Shown: positions 1-8,790 of the stretch, piece after piece | How the letters are laid out: the number at the start of each line of letters is the position of its first letter | How positions within the stretch are numbered: position 1 is the first letter of the stretch | Origin: Oceanirhabdus seepicola | Lineage (GTDB): Bacteria > Bacillota > Clostridia > Clostridiales > Clostridiaceae | NCBI RefSeq assembly: GCF_023684385.1 | Contig: NZ_JAGSOJ010000004.1 | Location: forward strand, 558,001-622,000 | Direction of reading: 5' to 3' | Length of the DNA: 64,000 nt | The notes under the pieces: model-generated | What the model saw: the letters and a program-made list of their open reading frames with translations, nothing else | Database searches by the model: none | Told to the model about the DNA's origin: nothing | Program-made: the position numbers and the translations under genes

Positions 1-206
1 TTAAAAAAGAAGGTAGAACTTATTTATACTATCCCATTATAACTGAGAAAGATTATATGAATAGAGAAAGCAAATCATTTTTACAAAAATTCTACGATGG
101 CTCTTTAAATGCCATGTTCTCATATTTTATTAAAGATAAAAATCTTTCTAAAGGTGATATTGAAGAACTAAAAAAACTATTAGAAGAGAGTTCTCAAGAT
201 GATTAG
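1..206 (+). CDS. BlaI/MecI-family repressor, 3' end only
   Basis: The reading frame is open from the window edge (first full codon at base 3) to TAG at 204-206 and gives 67 residues beginning KKEGRTYLYYPI. That start and the helical tail ending EELKKLLEESSQDD match the C-terminal dimerisation part of BlaI/MecI winged-helix repressors. The DNA-binding half lies outside the window. Its stop overlaps the start of the M56 peptidase gene by 8 bases, which is the usual blaI-blaR1 arrangement: the repressor is inactivated when the membrane peptidase senses a signal. The family call rests on the short tail plus the neighbour. Confidence 0.75.
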   Translation, partial: KKEGRTYLYYPIITEKDYMNRESKSFLQKFYDGSLNAMFSYFIKDKNLSKGDIEELKKLLEESSQDD

Positions 207-1923
207 TTTATTCTTAATGATTGTAAAATTATCTGTTAAAGCATCTATTGCTCTGATTGCTGTACTTCTTTTACAAAAGCTTTTACATAATTTTTTATCA
301 CCAAAAGTAAAGTACTTTATGTGGGTTGTAATACTGATAATTCTTTCTTTGCCATTAACTATAGAATCTAAACTAAGCATTTATAATTTATCGACTTTTT
401 ATCAATCACAAAAGTCAATTGAAATAAATAAAGAAAAAGTTACTAATGATAATTTAGTCTCTATAAATATTCCTAGTGAACCCAATAGTACAAAACCCAT
501 AATTAATTATGAAGTATTAGATGAAAAAGAAATAGATGCGTTTACTAATAAAAAAAGTTTTTTCACTCTTGAGTTCTTCATAAAAATTTCATCAATAATA
601 TGGCTCTTAGGTTTATTAACTTTCATAACCATATATATTATTCAATTAAAAAGATTAAAAGATGTTATAAGGTCTGAAAAAGAACTTAATGATAAATCGC
701 TCTGCAATATATTAAATGAATCAAAAAGGAAATTAAATATTTCAAAGAATATTAGATTATATGAAACTATTGAACTCTCTTCCCCTGCACTTACAGGAAT
801 ATTTAAAACTAAAATATTATTACCTGATTATTTATTAAAGACTCTTTCAAAAGAGGATTTAAAGTTCATAATATATCATGAATTGTGTCACTTAAAAAGA
901 TTAGATAATATTACAAATTATTTAATTCTAATTTATAAGTCAATATATTGGTTCAATCCTCTTATTCATATGATGTTTAAATATATGAAAAGAGATATGG
1001 AAATCTCATGTGATAATCTGGTTTTAAATTATATTGCCGAAGAAGAATATTCAAATTATGGCATGACCATAATTAATACAGTGGAAAAAATGTGTATGAA
1101 AAAACAAAATTCTATTGCTACATGCCTAATAGAAGATAAATCAGAGATAGTGAGGAGAATAAAAATGATAAAAAAACATAACAAATTTTCAAAAACAGCA
1201 TCCGTATTAACTTTATCACTAATACTGCTTGTTGGATGTTCTACGGTAAGTGAACCAGTAAAAGACACTTCATTACTAGGTTCAAAAGTTGAAGAAAAAA
1301 ATAATCAATCTACAGAAAAAGTAAGTAATGATACTGTAGAAAATAAAAACGATAATTCAACTGAGAATTCTAATGAAGATAAATCAACTGAACTTACAGT
1401 GGATGAATCCTTTGAAATTGCATCAAAAGCTGTAAAAGAGTACTTTAATTTTGATGCTGATAAAAACGCTTTTAACCCTGATACTATAGTTGATATGGGT
1501 CATTACTGGATTGTTAATGTAAGTAATTCTAATGGAGGTTTTGAAGTAAGAATTTCACTTGATGATAAAAAACCATTCATGTTTGCTGGTTCAGCATCAG
1601 CAGCAAACAAAATGATGGAAGAATATAAAAAAGCTAAAAATGTTGATAAGGTTGATATTACTGAGTACTATGATTATTATTATTCTAAAAAAGCAATATC
1701 AAAAAAAGAAAGTAAAGAGATTGCAGAAGAGTTTATTAAATCTTCTCCATTAAAAAATATGAATTTAAGCTTTTCAGAAAGCGAATCCTTCTATGAATTT
1801 AAATTTGATAGCCCAGAAAAAGAATTCTATGTATTTGCTTATATGAAAGATACTAACCCTGAGGATATTGTATTTATCAAGATAAATAATTACTTAGAGG
1901 AAGTAAGTGAAGTAACTTTCTAA
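199..1923 (+). CDS. M56 (BlaR1/MecR1-like) membrane metallopeptidase with non-PBP C-terminus
   Basis: A 574-residue membrane zinc peptidase. Hydrophobic segments lie near residues 5-25, 38-54 and 125-148, followed by the zinc motif HELCH at 227-231 and a downstream Glu268 (MEISCD), as in the M56 family. A further hydrophobic stretch at 333-347 ends in LILLVGC. After it comes an acidic, Asn/Ser/Thr-rich linker (about 350-405) and a 150-residue domain without the SxxK/SxN/KTG motifs of the penicillin-binding sensor in true BlaR1. It therefore probably senses something other than beta-lactam, or senses it differently. It is translationally coupled to the upstream BlaI-type repressor and followed by a terminator at 1945-1976. 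The peptidase call is strong; the ligand is unknown. Confidence 0.85.
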   Translation: MISLFLMIVKLSVKASIALIAVLLLQKLLHNFLSPKVKYFMWVVILIILSLPLTIESKLSIYNLSTFYQSQKSIEINKEKVTNDNLVSINIPSEPNSTKPIINYEVLDEKEIDAFTNKKSFFTLEFFIKISSIIWLLGLLTFITIYIIQLKRLKDVIRSEKELNDKSLCNILNESKRKLNISKNIRLYETIELSSPALTGIFKTKILLPDYLLKTLSKEDLKFIIYHELCHLKRLDNITNYLILIYKSIYWFNPLIHMMFKYMKRDMEISCDNLVLNYIAEEEYSNYGMTIINTVEKMCMKKQNSIATCLIEDKSEIVRRIKMIKKHNKFSKTASVLTLSLILLVGCSTVSEPVKDTSLLGSKVEEKNNQSTEKVSNDTVENKNDNSTENSNEDKSTELTVDESFEIASKAVKEYFNFDADKNAFNPDTIVDMGHYWIVNVSNSNGGFEVRISLDDKKPFMFAGSASAANKMMEEYKKAKNVDKVDITEYYDYYYSKKAISKKESKEIAEEFIKSSPLKNMNLSFSESESFYEFKFDSPEKEFYVFAYMKDTNPEDIVFIKINNYLEEVSEVTF

Positions 1924-1944
1924 TTAAATAATTCACAACAAAAA

Positions 1945-1976
1945 AGGCCGTTGATAAAATAAATTTATCAATGGCC
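1945..1976 (+). terminator. Terminator of the BlaI-M56 operon
   Basis: Inverted repeat GGCCgTTGATAAA / TTTATCAAtGGCC just after the M56 stop codon, followed by a T-rich stretch. Confidence 0.7.
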
Positions 1977-2032
1977 AAGTTTATTAATAAAGTAATAAAT
2001 ATTATTTTTACTTCGTCTTCTATCTTTAGAAT

Positions 2033-2162
2033 TTCAGGCTAGTTGAAAAAGCCCAAGATCAAGGAACAAGGCGAAGCTGCAGGGTCAAAACTGTACAAAG
2101 TAGTACTTGAGCAGCGCAGAGAGCCTTAGTGACGCCGAGATTGGGCTTTTTCAACAGCATGA
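2033..2162. repeat. Dispersed 130-bp inverted-repeat element, family A, copy 1
   Basis: The element starts TTCAGGCT and has a perfect 15-base inverted repeat, GTTGAAAAAGCCCAA at 2042-2056 and TTGGGCTTTTTCAAC at 2141-2155. Between the arms lies a relatively GC-rich core containing AAGGAACAAGG and AGAGAGCCTTAGTGACGC. A second diverged copy lies at 60949-61075. The preceding TCTTTAGAA is shared as well. It contains no ORF. It resembles a MITE-like or structured repeat and is more GC-rich than its flanks. Confidence 0.85.
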
Positions 2163-2168
2163 TCTGTA

Positions 2169-3782
2169 TTACTTATACATAGCCTCTACACTCTTCTGAA
2201 TATCCTTATTCTCTAAATACTCATCAAAAGTTGTAACTCTGTCATAAGCTCCTTTTGGAGTTAACTCAATTACTCTGTTAGCTATTGACTCAACAAATTT
2301 ATGGTCATGTGAAGTGAATAACATTGTTCCTGTAAATGCAACAAGTCCATTATTCACAGCCTGGATTGATTCAAGGTCTAAGTGGTTTGTAGGTTCATCT
2401 AATAATAAAACATTTGCTCCTGAAAGCATAAGCTTAGAGAACATACATCTAACTTTTTCTCCTCCAGATAAAACTGTTGATAATTTAAGTGGTTCCTCTC
2501 CTGAGAATAACATCTTACCTAAGAATCCTCTTATGAATGACTCAGATTTTTCCTCTGAGAATTGTCTTAACCAATCCACAAGTGAAAGCTCCTCTTTGAA
2601 ATAATCTGCATTGTCTTTTGGTAAGTAATCACTTGTAGTAGTTACTCCCCATCTATAAGAACCTTCGTCTGGTTCCATCTCACCCATTAATATTTTAAAT
2701 AAAGTAGTTCTTGCTATCTCATCTTTACCAAGAACAATTACCTTGTCCCCTTTTGTTAGTGTGAAAGAGATATTATTAAGAACCTTTACTCCATTTATAG
2801 TTTTACTTATTCCTTCTACTTGAAGAATATCTTTACCAGCTTCTCTCTCTGGAGTAAACCCTACAAAAGGATATTTTCTTGAAGATGGCTTAATATCCTC
2901 AACTGTAATCTTATCAAGTAATTTCTTTCTTGATGTTGCTTGTTTTGCCTTAGAGGCATTAGAGCTAAATCTAGCTATAAAGTTCTGAAGTTCTTTAATC
3001 TTCTCTTCACTTTTCTTATTCTGATCTTTCATAAGTTTAAGTGCTAATTGACTTGACTCATACCAGAAATCGTAGTTACCAACGAATAACTGTGCTTTTC
3101 CAAAGTCTATATCAACCATGTGTGTACATACTTTGTTTAAGAAGTGTCTATCATGTGATACAACTATTACTGTTTTCTCATAAGTTATTAAGAATTCTTC
3201 AAGCCATGCTATAGCTTTGAAGTCAAGGTGGTTAGTAGGCTCATCCAGTAAAAGTATGTCTGGGTTACCAAATAAAGCTTGAGCAAGTAATACTGTTACT
3301 TTCTCTCCCCCTTTTAAATCTTTCATTAACATATAATGAAGATCTTTTCCTATTCCAAGACCCATTAAAAGTTTCTCTGCATTCATTTCAGCATCCCAAC
3401 CATCAAGTTCAGCAAATTCACCTTCAAGTTCTGCTGCTTTAATTCCATCTTCCTCTGTGAAATCAGGTTTAGCATATAAAGCATCTTTCTCTTCCATTAT
3501 CTCAAATAATCTTTTATGACCCATTATTACTGTATTTAATACAGTGCACTCATCAAATTCAAAGTGGTTCTGCTTAAGAACTGCTAGTCTCTCTCCTGGA
3601 GTAATAGCTACATTACCTTCATTAGCTTCTACTTCCCCAGATAAAATCTTTAAAAAAGTAGATTTCCCAGCACCATTAGCCCCTATGACACCATAACAAT
3701 TTCCTGGTGTAAACTTTAAATTAACATCATTAAATAATTTCTTATCTCCATATCTTAATCCTATACCTGTAACTGTAATCAA
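2169..3782 (-). CDS. ABC-F family ATPase (YkpA/YbiT-like)
   Basis: A 537-residue soluble protein with two ABC domains and no membrane segments. Domain 1 has Walker A GANGAGKST (34-42), signature LKGGEKV and Walker B DILLLDEPTNHLD. A Lys/Glu-rich inter-domain linker sits near 255-310. Domain 2 has signature LSGGEKV and Walker B NVLLLDEPTNHLD, but its P-loop position reads GKDEIARTT and lacks the canonical GxxGxGK(S/T). ABC-F proteins act on ribosomes, as translation factors or antibiotic-resistance proteins. The linker length and overall sequence look like the YkpA/YbiT group rather than Vga/Msr resistance types. The gene stands alone. The second P-loop divergence may be a subgroup trait rather than decay. 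Confidence 0.88.
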   Translation of the reverse strand: MITVTGIGLRYGDKKLFNDVNLKFTPGNCYGVIGANGAGKSTFLKILSGEVEANEGNVAITPGERLAVLKQNHFEFDECTVLNTVIMGHKRLFEIMEEKDALYAKPDFTEEDGIKAAELEGEFAELDGWDAEMNAEKLLMGLGIGKDLHYMLMKDLKGGEKVTVLLAQALFGNPDILLLDEPTNHLDFKAIAWLEEFLITYEKTVIVVSHDRHFLNKVCTHMVDIDFGKAQLFVGNYDFWYESSQLALKLMKDQNKKSEEKIKELQNFIARFSSNASKAKQATSRKKLLDKITVEDIKPSSRKYPFVGFTPEREAGKDILQVEGISKTINGVKVLNNISFTLTKGDKVIVLGKDEIARTTLFKILMGEMEPDEGSYRWGVTTTSDYLPKDNADYFKEELSLVDWLRQFSEEKSESFIRGFLGKMLFSGEEPLKLSTVLSGGEKVRCMFSKLMLSGANVLLLDEPTNHLDLESIQAVNNGLVAFTGTMLFTSHDHKFVESIANRVIELTPKGAYDRVTTFDEYLENKDIQKSVEAMYK

Positions 3783-4038
3783 ATTTTTTTCCCCTTCCGT
3801 TTTTAGAATTATATATTTTAAGTCTAATATCTTTAGTCTTCTGTCATTATTATAGTTTCCTATTTAATTTATGAAAAATCACAACTCTTTAAATTATATA
3901 CTGTTTTTGCATTAAATGAAACAGTTAAATTATAGTTCTACATGAACTCTAAGCTAAAAAATATTATTTTTCTTATAATTGTAATTTCACACAGTGAAAT
4001 CTCTAGCATTCTTCATTCTAAATTTCCAATTCTACATT

Positions 4039-4069
4039 AAAATAGAACCCCGATTAGGGTTCTATTTTA
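4039..4069 (-). terminator. Terminator of the cadC-ATPase operon
   Basis: Hairpin TAGAACCC / GGGTTCTA directly downstream of the ATPase stop codon on the minus strand, followed by a T-rich run (TATTTTAATG). The 256 bases between it and the ABC-F gene are AT-rich and hold nothing else recognisable. Confidence 0.75.
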
Positions 4070-4071
4070 TA

Positions 4072-6813
4072 TTAATCTCTTAACACTCTCATTGCATTAA
4101 ATACTGCCAATAATGCAACTCCTACATCACCAAACACTGCAAGCCACATAGGAACAGCTAAGAAAAATGTAAGTACCATTATTCCAATTTTCACTGCTAA
4201 TGAGAAGAAAATATTCTGATTAACAATCTTCTTAGTCTTTCTAGCTATCTTTATTCCATCAATAAGCTTAGATGGTTCATCATTCATTATTACAACGTCT
4301 GCCGCTTCAATGGCAGCATCTGAACCAACTCCACCCATAGCAACTCCAACATCTGCTCTTGCAAGCACAGGCGCGTCGTTTATTCCATCTCCTACAAATA
4401 CAAGTGATTTATCACCTTTACTTTCAATAAGTTTCTCTACTTCGTCAACCTTATGATTTGGAAGTAATTCGTATTTGTATTTAGTAATTCCTAATTTCTG
4501 TGCAACAGCATCTGCTGTTATTTTTCTATCACCAGTTAACATTACCACATTGTTAATACCTAACTCACTAAATCCCTGTATTGCTTTTTTAGAGTCTTCT
4601 TTAATCTCGTCAGATATTGTGATAAATCCAGCAAATTGGCCATCTATTGCAGTGTACACAATAGTGCCTGGTGTTTTAGATTCTTCCACTTGAATATTAT
4701 TATCTTTGATGAACTTCAAGTTACCACTGATCACTTTCTTTCCACCTATAGTAGCCTGAACACCTTTCCCTTTAACTTCTTTATATTCTTTAATTATTGA
4801 CTTATCAATATCTTTACCATATTCATTTACTATTGATACAGCAATTGGGTGATTGGAGAAACTCTCTACATGAGCTGTCAATCTTAATATCTCATCTTTA
4901 CTTATATCTTTTTCAGCATGTATCTTATCAACCTTAAAGTTTCCTTTAGTCAATGTTCCTGTCTTATCAAAAACTAGTACCCCAGCTTTACTTAAAGCCT
5001 CAAGATAGTTACCACCTTTAACTAAAATACCTCTCTTAGATGATGCTCCTAAGCCTGCAAAATACGTCATTGGTACAGATATAACTAAAGCACATGGACA
5101 AGATACAACTAAGAATGTAGCAGCTTTTAATAACCAATCATTGAAGTTTCCTCCAAAGAAAACAGATGGTATTATAGCTGTTAATGCAGCTATAATAACA
5201 ACCACTGGTGTGTAATATCTTGCAAACTTAGTTATTCTAAGCTCAGTTTTTGCTTTCTTTGCACTTGCATTTTGTACAAGATCAAGTATTCTTGATACAG
5301 CTGAATCCTTAAATCTCTTCTTAACTTCAACTGTTAATAAACCATCTATATTGATGAAACCACTTGTTATTTCATCTCCACCTGCAACATCCATAGGTGC
5401 TGATTCTCCTGTTAATGCTTTAGTATCAACAGATGAACTTCCTTCTATAATTATACCATCTAGAGGTACCTTTTCACCCGCTTTAACGACTATTATATCT
5501 CCAACCTTAACATCATTAGGTGATACTTTCTTTATATCATTTCCAATTTTAATATTTGCATAATCAGGTCTGATATCCATAAGGTTTGCAATTGATTTTC
5601 TTGAAGATTCTACTGCTCTTCCTTGGAAATATTCTCCTATTTGATATAAAAGCATAACCAAAACAGCCTCTGGATGTTCACCAACATATAATGCCGCAGC
5701 GCTAGCTATCGTCATCAGGAAGTTTTCATCGAATACTTCCCCTCTCTTGATGTTAGAGATAGATCTCTTAATTATGTCATATCCCACTATTAGGTATGCA
5801 ATCAAAAATGGTATTAATTCAAAGCTCTCACCTCTGAAAACCATTCCAATTCCCAGAAACCCAATAGCTACTCCCATTCTCATAAGAAGGCTATTACCTT
5901 TTTTCTTATTATTATCCTTCTTAACATGAATTTCATCTTCAGATCCAGTATTTAATATAACCTCTACATCAGGTTCTAAATCTTTTACTATTTTCTCAAC
6001 CTGTTCATATAACCCTTTAACGTCCAAGTTGTCTATCTTAACCTCAAATTTCGATATTGCAAAATTCAAACTTGTACTTACAACCCCTGGAAGTTCCTTA
6101 ACATTTCTTTCTATCTTACCTGCACACGCTGCACAATTCAGACCTTTAAGTTCAAATTCCACTTCCTTACCATCAAGATCATCCTTCAATGTAGCAGTTG
6201 TTCCTGGTTCAGTTTCTTCAACTATTTTAATGATTTGCCTCTTCAGCGCATCTTTATCACTACTATTAATATAAGCATTCAATGTTGATATAGCAAAATT
6301 CATTTCAGCATTATCAACTTCTTTTAATGCCCTTACCTTGTTTTCAATTTTCCCTGCACATCCAGCACAATGAAGCCCCTCAATTACAAACTCCATCTTT
6401 TCTGTACTACTTGCACAAGCCTCACTTCTATGGATATGCTCTTGCGAGTGATCATCACATCCACAGTTATCACCATGACCTAATAACCCTTTAAAAGAAT
6501 GTTCATGTTTATGTCCTTCACTTGAACAACAACCATCCTCATAATGATGACTACTTTCCGAGTCCTCATCTCCGCCATCATCTTTTTCCTTATTCTTATC
6601 ACTATGACTTTCTCCACAGTCACATCCACAGTCTTCTACCTCTTTTGCTTGTAAATCTAATACTATTGGTTCTTTCTTTCCACAATCACACACTCCATTT
6701 ACGAAACTGTGTTGATGTTCGCTCTTATGCTCATGTTTGTGTTCATGTGTTCCGCAACCACATCCACATGAACCTTGGTGATCATGATGATAAACTTTCT
6801 TTGAAAACAACAT
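4072..6813 (-). CDS. cadA: P1B-type Zn/Cd/Pb-exporting ATPase (ZntA/CadA)
   Basis: A 913-residue heavy-metal efflux ATPase. Residues 1-135 form a long His/Cys-rich tail (HHDH, CGCGCG, HEHKHEHK, CGCDCG). Two HMA domains follow with GLHCAGC (Cys149/152) and GLNCAAC (Cys227/230). The catalytic part has TGES (468-471), the metal-site motif SCPCAL (CPC 572-574), DKTGT (phosphorylated Asp616), a SNHPIA motif and GDGINDAP. CPC with the C-terminal helix DVGVALLAVFNAMRVL fits the Zn/Cd/Pb group rather than copper pumps. It is cotranscribed behind a CadC-type repressor, 39 bases upstream, with GGAGGATTAAT before the ATG. The neighbouring repressor supports metal-induced expression. The exact metal (Zn, Cd or Pb) cannot be fixed from sequence. 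Confidence 0.93.
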   Translation of the reverse strand: MLFSKKVYHHDHQGSCGCGCGTHEHKHEHKSEHQHSFVNGVCDCGKKEPIVLDLQAKEVEDCGCDCGESHSDKNKEKDDGGDEDSESSHHYEDGCCSSEGHKHEHSFKGLLGHGDNCGCDDHSQEHIHRSEACASSTEKMEFVIEGLHCAGCAGKIENKVRALKEVDNAEMNFAISTLNAYINSSDKDALKRQIIKIVEETEPGTTATLKDDLDGKEVEFELKGLNCAACAGKIERNVKELPGVVSTSLNFAISKFEVKIDNLDVKGLYEQVEKIVKDLEPDVEVILNTGSEDEIHVKKDNNKKKGNSLLMRMGVAIGFLGIGMVFRGESFELIPFLIAYLIVGYDIIKRSISNIKRGEVFDENFLMTIASAAALYVGEHPEAVLVMLLYQIGEYFQGRAVESSRKSIANLMDIRPDYANIKIGNDIKKVSPNDVKVGDIIVVKAGEKVPLDGIIIEGSSSVDTKALTGESAPMDVAGGDEITSGFINIDGLLTVEVKKRFKDSAVSRILDLVQNASAKKAKTELRITKFARYYTPVVVIIAALTAIIPSVFFGGNFNDWLLKAATFLVVSCPCALVISVPMTYFAGLGASSKRGILVKGGNYLEALSKAGVLVFDKTGTLTKGNFKVDKIHAEKDISKDEILRLTAHVESFSNHPIAVSIVNEYGKDIDKSIIKEYKEVKGKGVQATIGGKKVISGNLKFIKDNNIQVEESKTPGTIVYTAIDGQFAGFITISDEIKEDSKKAIQGFSELGINNVVMLTGDRKITADAVAQKLGITKYKYELLPNHKVDEVEKLIESKGDKSLVFVGDGINDAPVLARADVGVAMGGVGSDAAIEAADVVIMNDEPSKLIDGIKIARKTKKIVNQNIFFSLAVKIGIMVLTFFLAVPMWLAVFGDVGVALLAVFNAMRVLRD

Positions 6814-6852
6814 AATATTAATCCTCCTTAATACTTTATCATATATATTAAT

Positions 6853-7212
6853 TTATTCTTGAACATGCTCTAATGCAATGTTAAAAATCTTCTCTACATG
6901 CTCATCATCTAAAGAATAATACACAACCTTACCCTCTCGTCTATACTTAACCAATCTCTCTCCCTTAAGAACTCTTAGCTGATGAGAGATAGCCGATTGA
7001 GTCATATTAAGAGCATTAGCTAAATCACATACACACATCTCCGAAATACTAAGCGCGTTTAAAATCTTCATTCTTGTTTTATCTCCAAATACTTTAAGAA
7101 GCTGAGCTGCCTCTTCTAATATTTTATCGTTTACCATACTATTGTTAACCTTTTCAACTATATCATTGTGTATTACATTACAAGTACATATTTCTATATT
7201 TTCATTTTTCAT
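6853..7212 (-). CDS. cadC: ArsR/SmtB-family metal-sensing repressor (CadC-like)
   Basis: A 119-residue winged-helix repressor. The HTH reads CVCDLANALNMTQSAISHQL, with a Cys-Val-Cys pair typical of the alpha-3 metal site in CadC. The N-terminal EICTC offers the extra CadC thiolates, and the C-terminus keeps an alpha-5 pattern D-x-H...H-x-x-E (DDEH...EHVQE). It could therefore bind Cd/Pb at the Cys site and Zn at alpha-5. The ATG at 7212 is preferred over an in-frame GTG at 7221 because AGGATG is correctly spaced only for the ATG. It lies immediately upstream of the ATPase gene, and a matching operator lies upstream of it. Confidence 0.9.
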   Translation of the reverse strand: MKNENIEICTCNVIHNDIVEKVNNSMVNDKILEEAAQLLKVFGDKTRMKILNALSISEMCVCDLANALNMTQSAISHQLRVLKGERLVKYRREGKVVYYSLDDEHVEKIFNIALEHVQE

Positions 7213-7242
7213 AAAATACACATCCTAATATTATATTATGTG

Positions 7243-7268
7243 AACATATGAGCAACTGTTCATATGTT
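7243..7268 (-). promoter_or_regulatory. ArsR/CadC-type operator
   Basis: Imperfect palindrome upstream of the repressor. On the minus strand its centre reads ATATGAACAGTTGCTCATAT, close to the ArsR-family consensus ATATGAACAANTATTCATAT. The position upstream of cadC supports autorepression of the cadC-cadA operon. Confidence 0.8.
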
Positions 7269-7330
7269 TAAGTAAATTATATCATTTTTTTTAAGGTTGT
7301 CAACCAGAAAAAGTCATAAATAATGAAAAT

Positions 7331-7374
7331 TACCCTGTAAAGTGTATAGGCTACTATCATACTTTACAGGGTGT
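7331..7374 (-). terminator. Terminator of the sigV-rsiV operon
   Basis: Eleven-base perfect stem CCCTGTAAAGT / ACTTTACAGGG with a 17-base loop, 14 bases after the rsiV stop codon on the minus strand. Confidence 0.7.
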
Positions 7375-7387
7375 CTTTCACTTGTTA

Positions 7388-8269
7388 CTAATTTATTATT
7401 TCAAATTCTACTCTTCCCATAGATCCTGGTGCAATTTCATATTTATCAAAAACGACTACAACATTTTTATCTTCATTAATATAAAAATCAATATCTTCTC
7501 TAATTTTCTCTGATTCTTGTATTATATTTGAGTCTTCAAAATATACTTTTGTCTCATCATTCTTTTGCTCTTCAATTTGCTTTAATACATTATCAGTTAT
7601 TATATCAACATACTCTGATCCAAAAATAGATTTAAGTGTTATAATTTCATCAGTCTCTAGATTTATATTGTAATAAGTATATTCAGCATATGCTGCTGCT
7701 ATAGAATCACAACTAGTAATCACAAAAGATAATAACTTATCATTGGATGCTTTTATTTCATAATCAACTTTTATTTCAATTTTCTTTTTCTCATACTCCT
7801 CTTCAGTACCACCAGTCTCAATATATGCTTTCTTGTATTCTGCAGCTCTTTCTTCTGCTTCCTTTAATGCTATATTCATCTTTTCTTGAATTTGACTATT
7901 TATTTTAGCTTCAAGCTCTTTATCTGTTAAACCTTCAACTTTAGGTATAGATACTTCACCTTCAACCAAATCATTTGAAAAACTATAATCTACAAAAGTT
8001 AACACCTTGGCTATATACCCAATAACTGGTGCAGCATAGACAGTTTTAGCAAAGGTTGCGCTAGTATTTAAACCTACAACAAATACACTTCCAGCCACTA
8101 GACCTGCTATTAATCCCGTCTTCAATTTATTTTTCTTTTTATGTTGATTGTTACCACTGTTTTTTTGATTATTATTTTCATTAATTGTTTTATTAATCAT
8201 TTCATTCAACTCCTGCGGAATCTCAATAGATTCAAACTCTTTTTTAGCTTTTTTAAATTCATTATTCAT
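7388..8269 (-). CDS. rsiV: RsiV-like anti-sigma factor (DUF4163/DUF3298)
   Basis: A 293-residue membrane anti-sigma factor. The cytoplasmic N-terminus (about 1-48) is charged, a single membrane helix spans about 50-70, and an AxA-like sequence (TFAKTVYAAP) follows, where RsiV of Bacillus is cut by signal peptidase. The extracellular part carries the DUF3298-type ending VVVVFDKYEIAPGSMG, close to FDEYEVAPGYMG of B. subtilis RsiV, and ITLKSIFG. In that family the outer domain binds lysozyme and its proteolysis frees SigV. The start is the ATG at 8269 with GAGGAG seven bases upstream; an in-frame GTG at 8284 is unlikely. It begins one base after the sigma gene, so the pair is coupled. No oatA or dlt target gene is adjacent. 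Confidence 0.85.
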   Translation of the reverse strand: MNNEFKKAKKEFESIEIPQELNEMINKTINENNNQKNSGNNQHKKKNKLKTGLIAGLVAGSVFVVGLNTSATFAKTVYAAPVIGYIAKVLTFVDYSFSNDLVEGEVSIPKVEGLTDKELEAKINSQIQEKMNIALKEAEERAAEYKKAYIETGGTEEEYEKKKIEIKVDYEIKASNDKLLSFVITSCDSIAAAYAEYTYYNINLETDEIITLKSIFGSEYVDIITDNVLKQIEEQKNDETKVYFEDSNIIQESEKIREDIDFYINEDKNVVVVFDKYEIAPGSMGRVEFEIIN

Positions 8270-8270
8270 A

Positions 8271-8768
8271 TTAATTCTCCTCACAATCCAATAAGGTTTT
8301 CAATCTTTTTGTTGCAGAATAAAGCCTTGATTTTATAGTATTAACATTAGTTTCTGTGACTCTTGCTATATCCTCAATCTTCATATCTTCAAAGTACCTA
8401 AGAATAATTACCGTCTTCTCTTTTTCTTTTAGATGATCAATGGCTTGGTATAAATCCAAATAATCTTCTTTAGTGTATATTTTTGATGAAGGTTCTTCAG
8501 GTAATTCGCCTATCATTATCACTTCTTTATTATTTCGAATATAAGAAATGCTTGTATTTATTAATATTCGATAAAACCAAGTCTTCATATATTTACTCTT
8601 TTTTAAACCTTCTATGGATTTTAGAGCTTTATAAACAGATTCTTGAACAATATCAAGAGAAGCTTCTTTTGATTTTACATAGCTATATGCAATTCTATAA
8701 AAGTCCTCTTGATTACTTTTTATAAAGTCTATTAATTTTAAGTAATTTTTACTATATGTGCGCATCAT
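8271..8768 (-). CDS. sigV: ECF sigma factor, SigV-like
   Basis: A 165-residue ECF sigma factor. Region 2 holds FYRIAYSYVKSKEASLDIVQES and YMKTWFYRILINTSISYIR, nearly the same wording as B. subtilis SigV. Region 4 holds KTVIILRYFEDMKIEDIA and the HTH TNVNTIKSRLYSATKRL. It directs transcription of cell-wall defence genes when released from RsiV, whose gene follows immediately. An ECF-type promoter lies upstream (8791-8821), suggesting autoregulation. A start two codons apart (MM) cannot be separated; GGGG at 8779-8782 acts as the ribosome site. Confidence 0.88.
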   Translation of the reverse strand: MMRTYSKNYLKLIDFIKSNQEDFYRIAYSYVKSKEASLDIVQESVYKALKSIEGLKKSKYMKTWFYRILINTSISYIRNNKEVIMIGELPEEPSSKIYTKEDYLDLYQAIDHLKEKEKTVIILRYFEDMKIEDIARVTETNVNTIKSRLYSATKRLKTLLDCEEN

Positions 8769-8790
8769 TAAGTAAATCCCCTTTCACCTA

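Noticed and set aside
6522..6815. 97-codon His-rich ORF opposite the ATPase start
   Set aside because: Antisense shadow of the His/Cys-rich N-terminus; no ribosome site.
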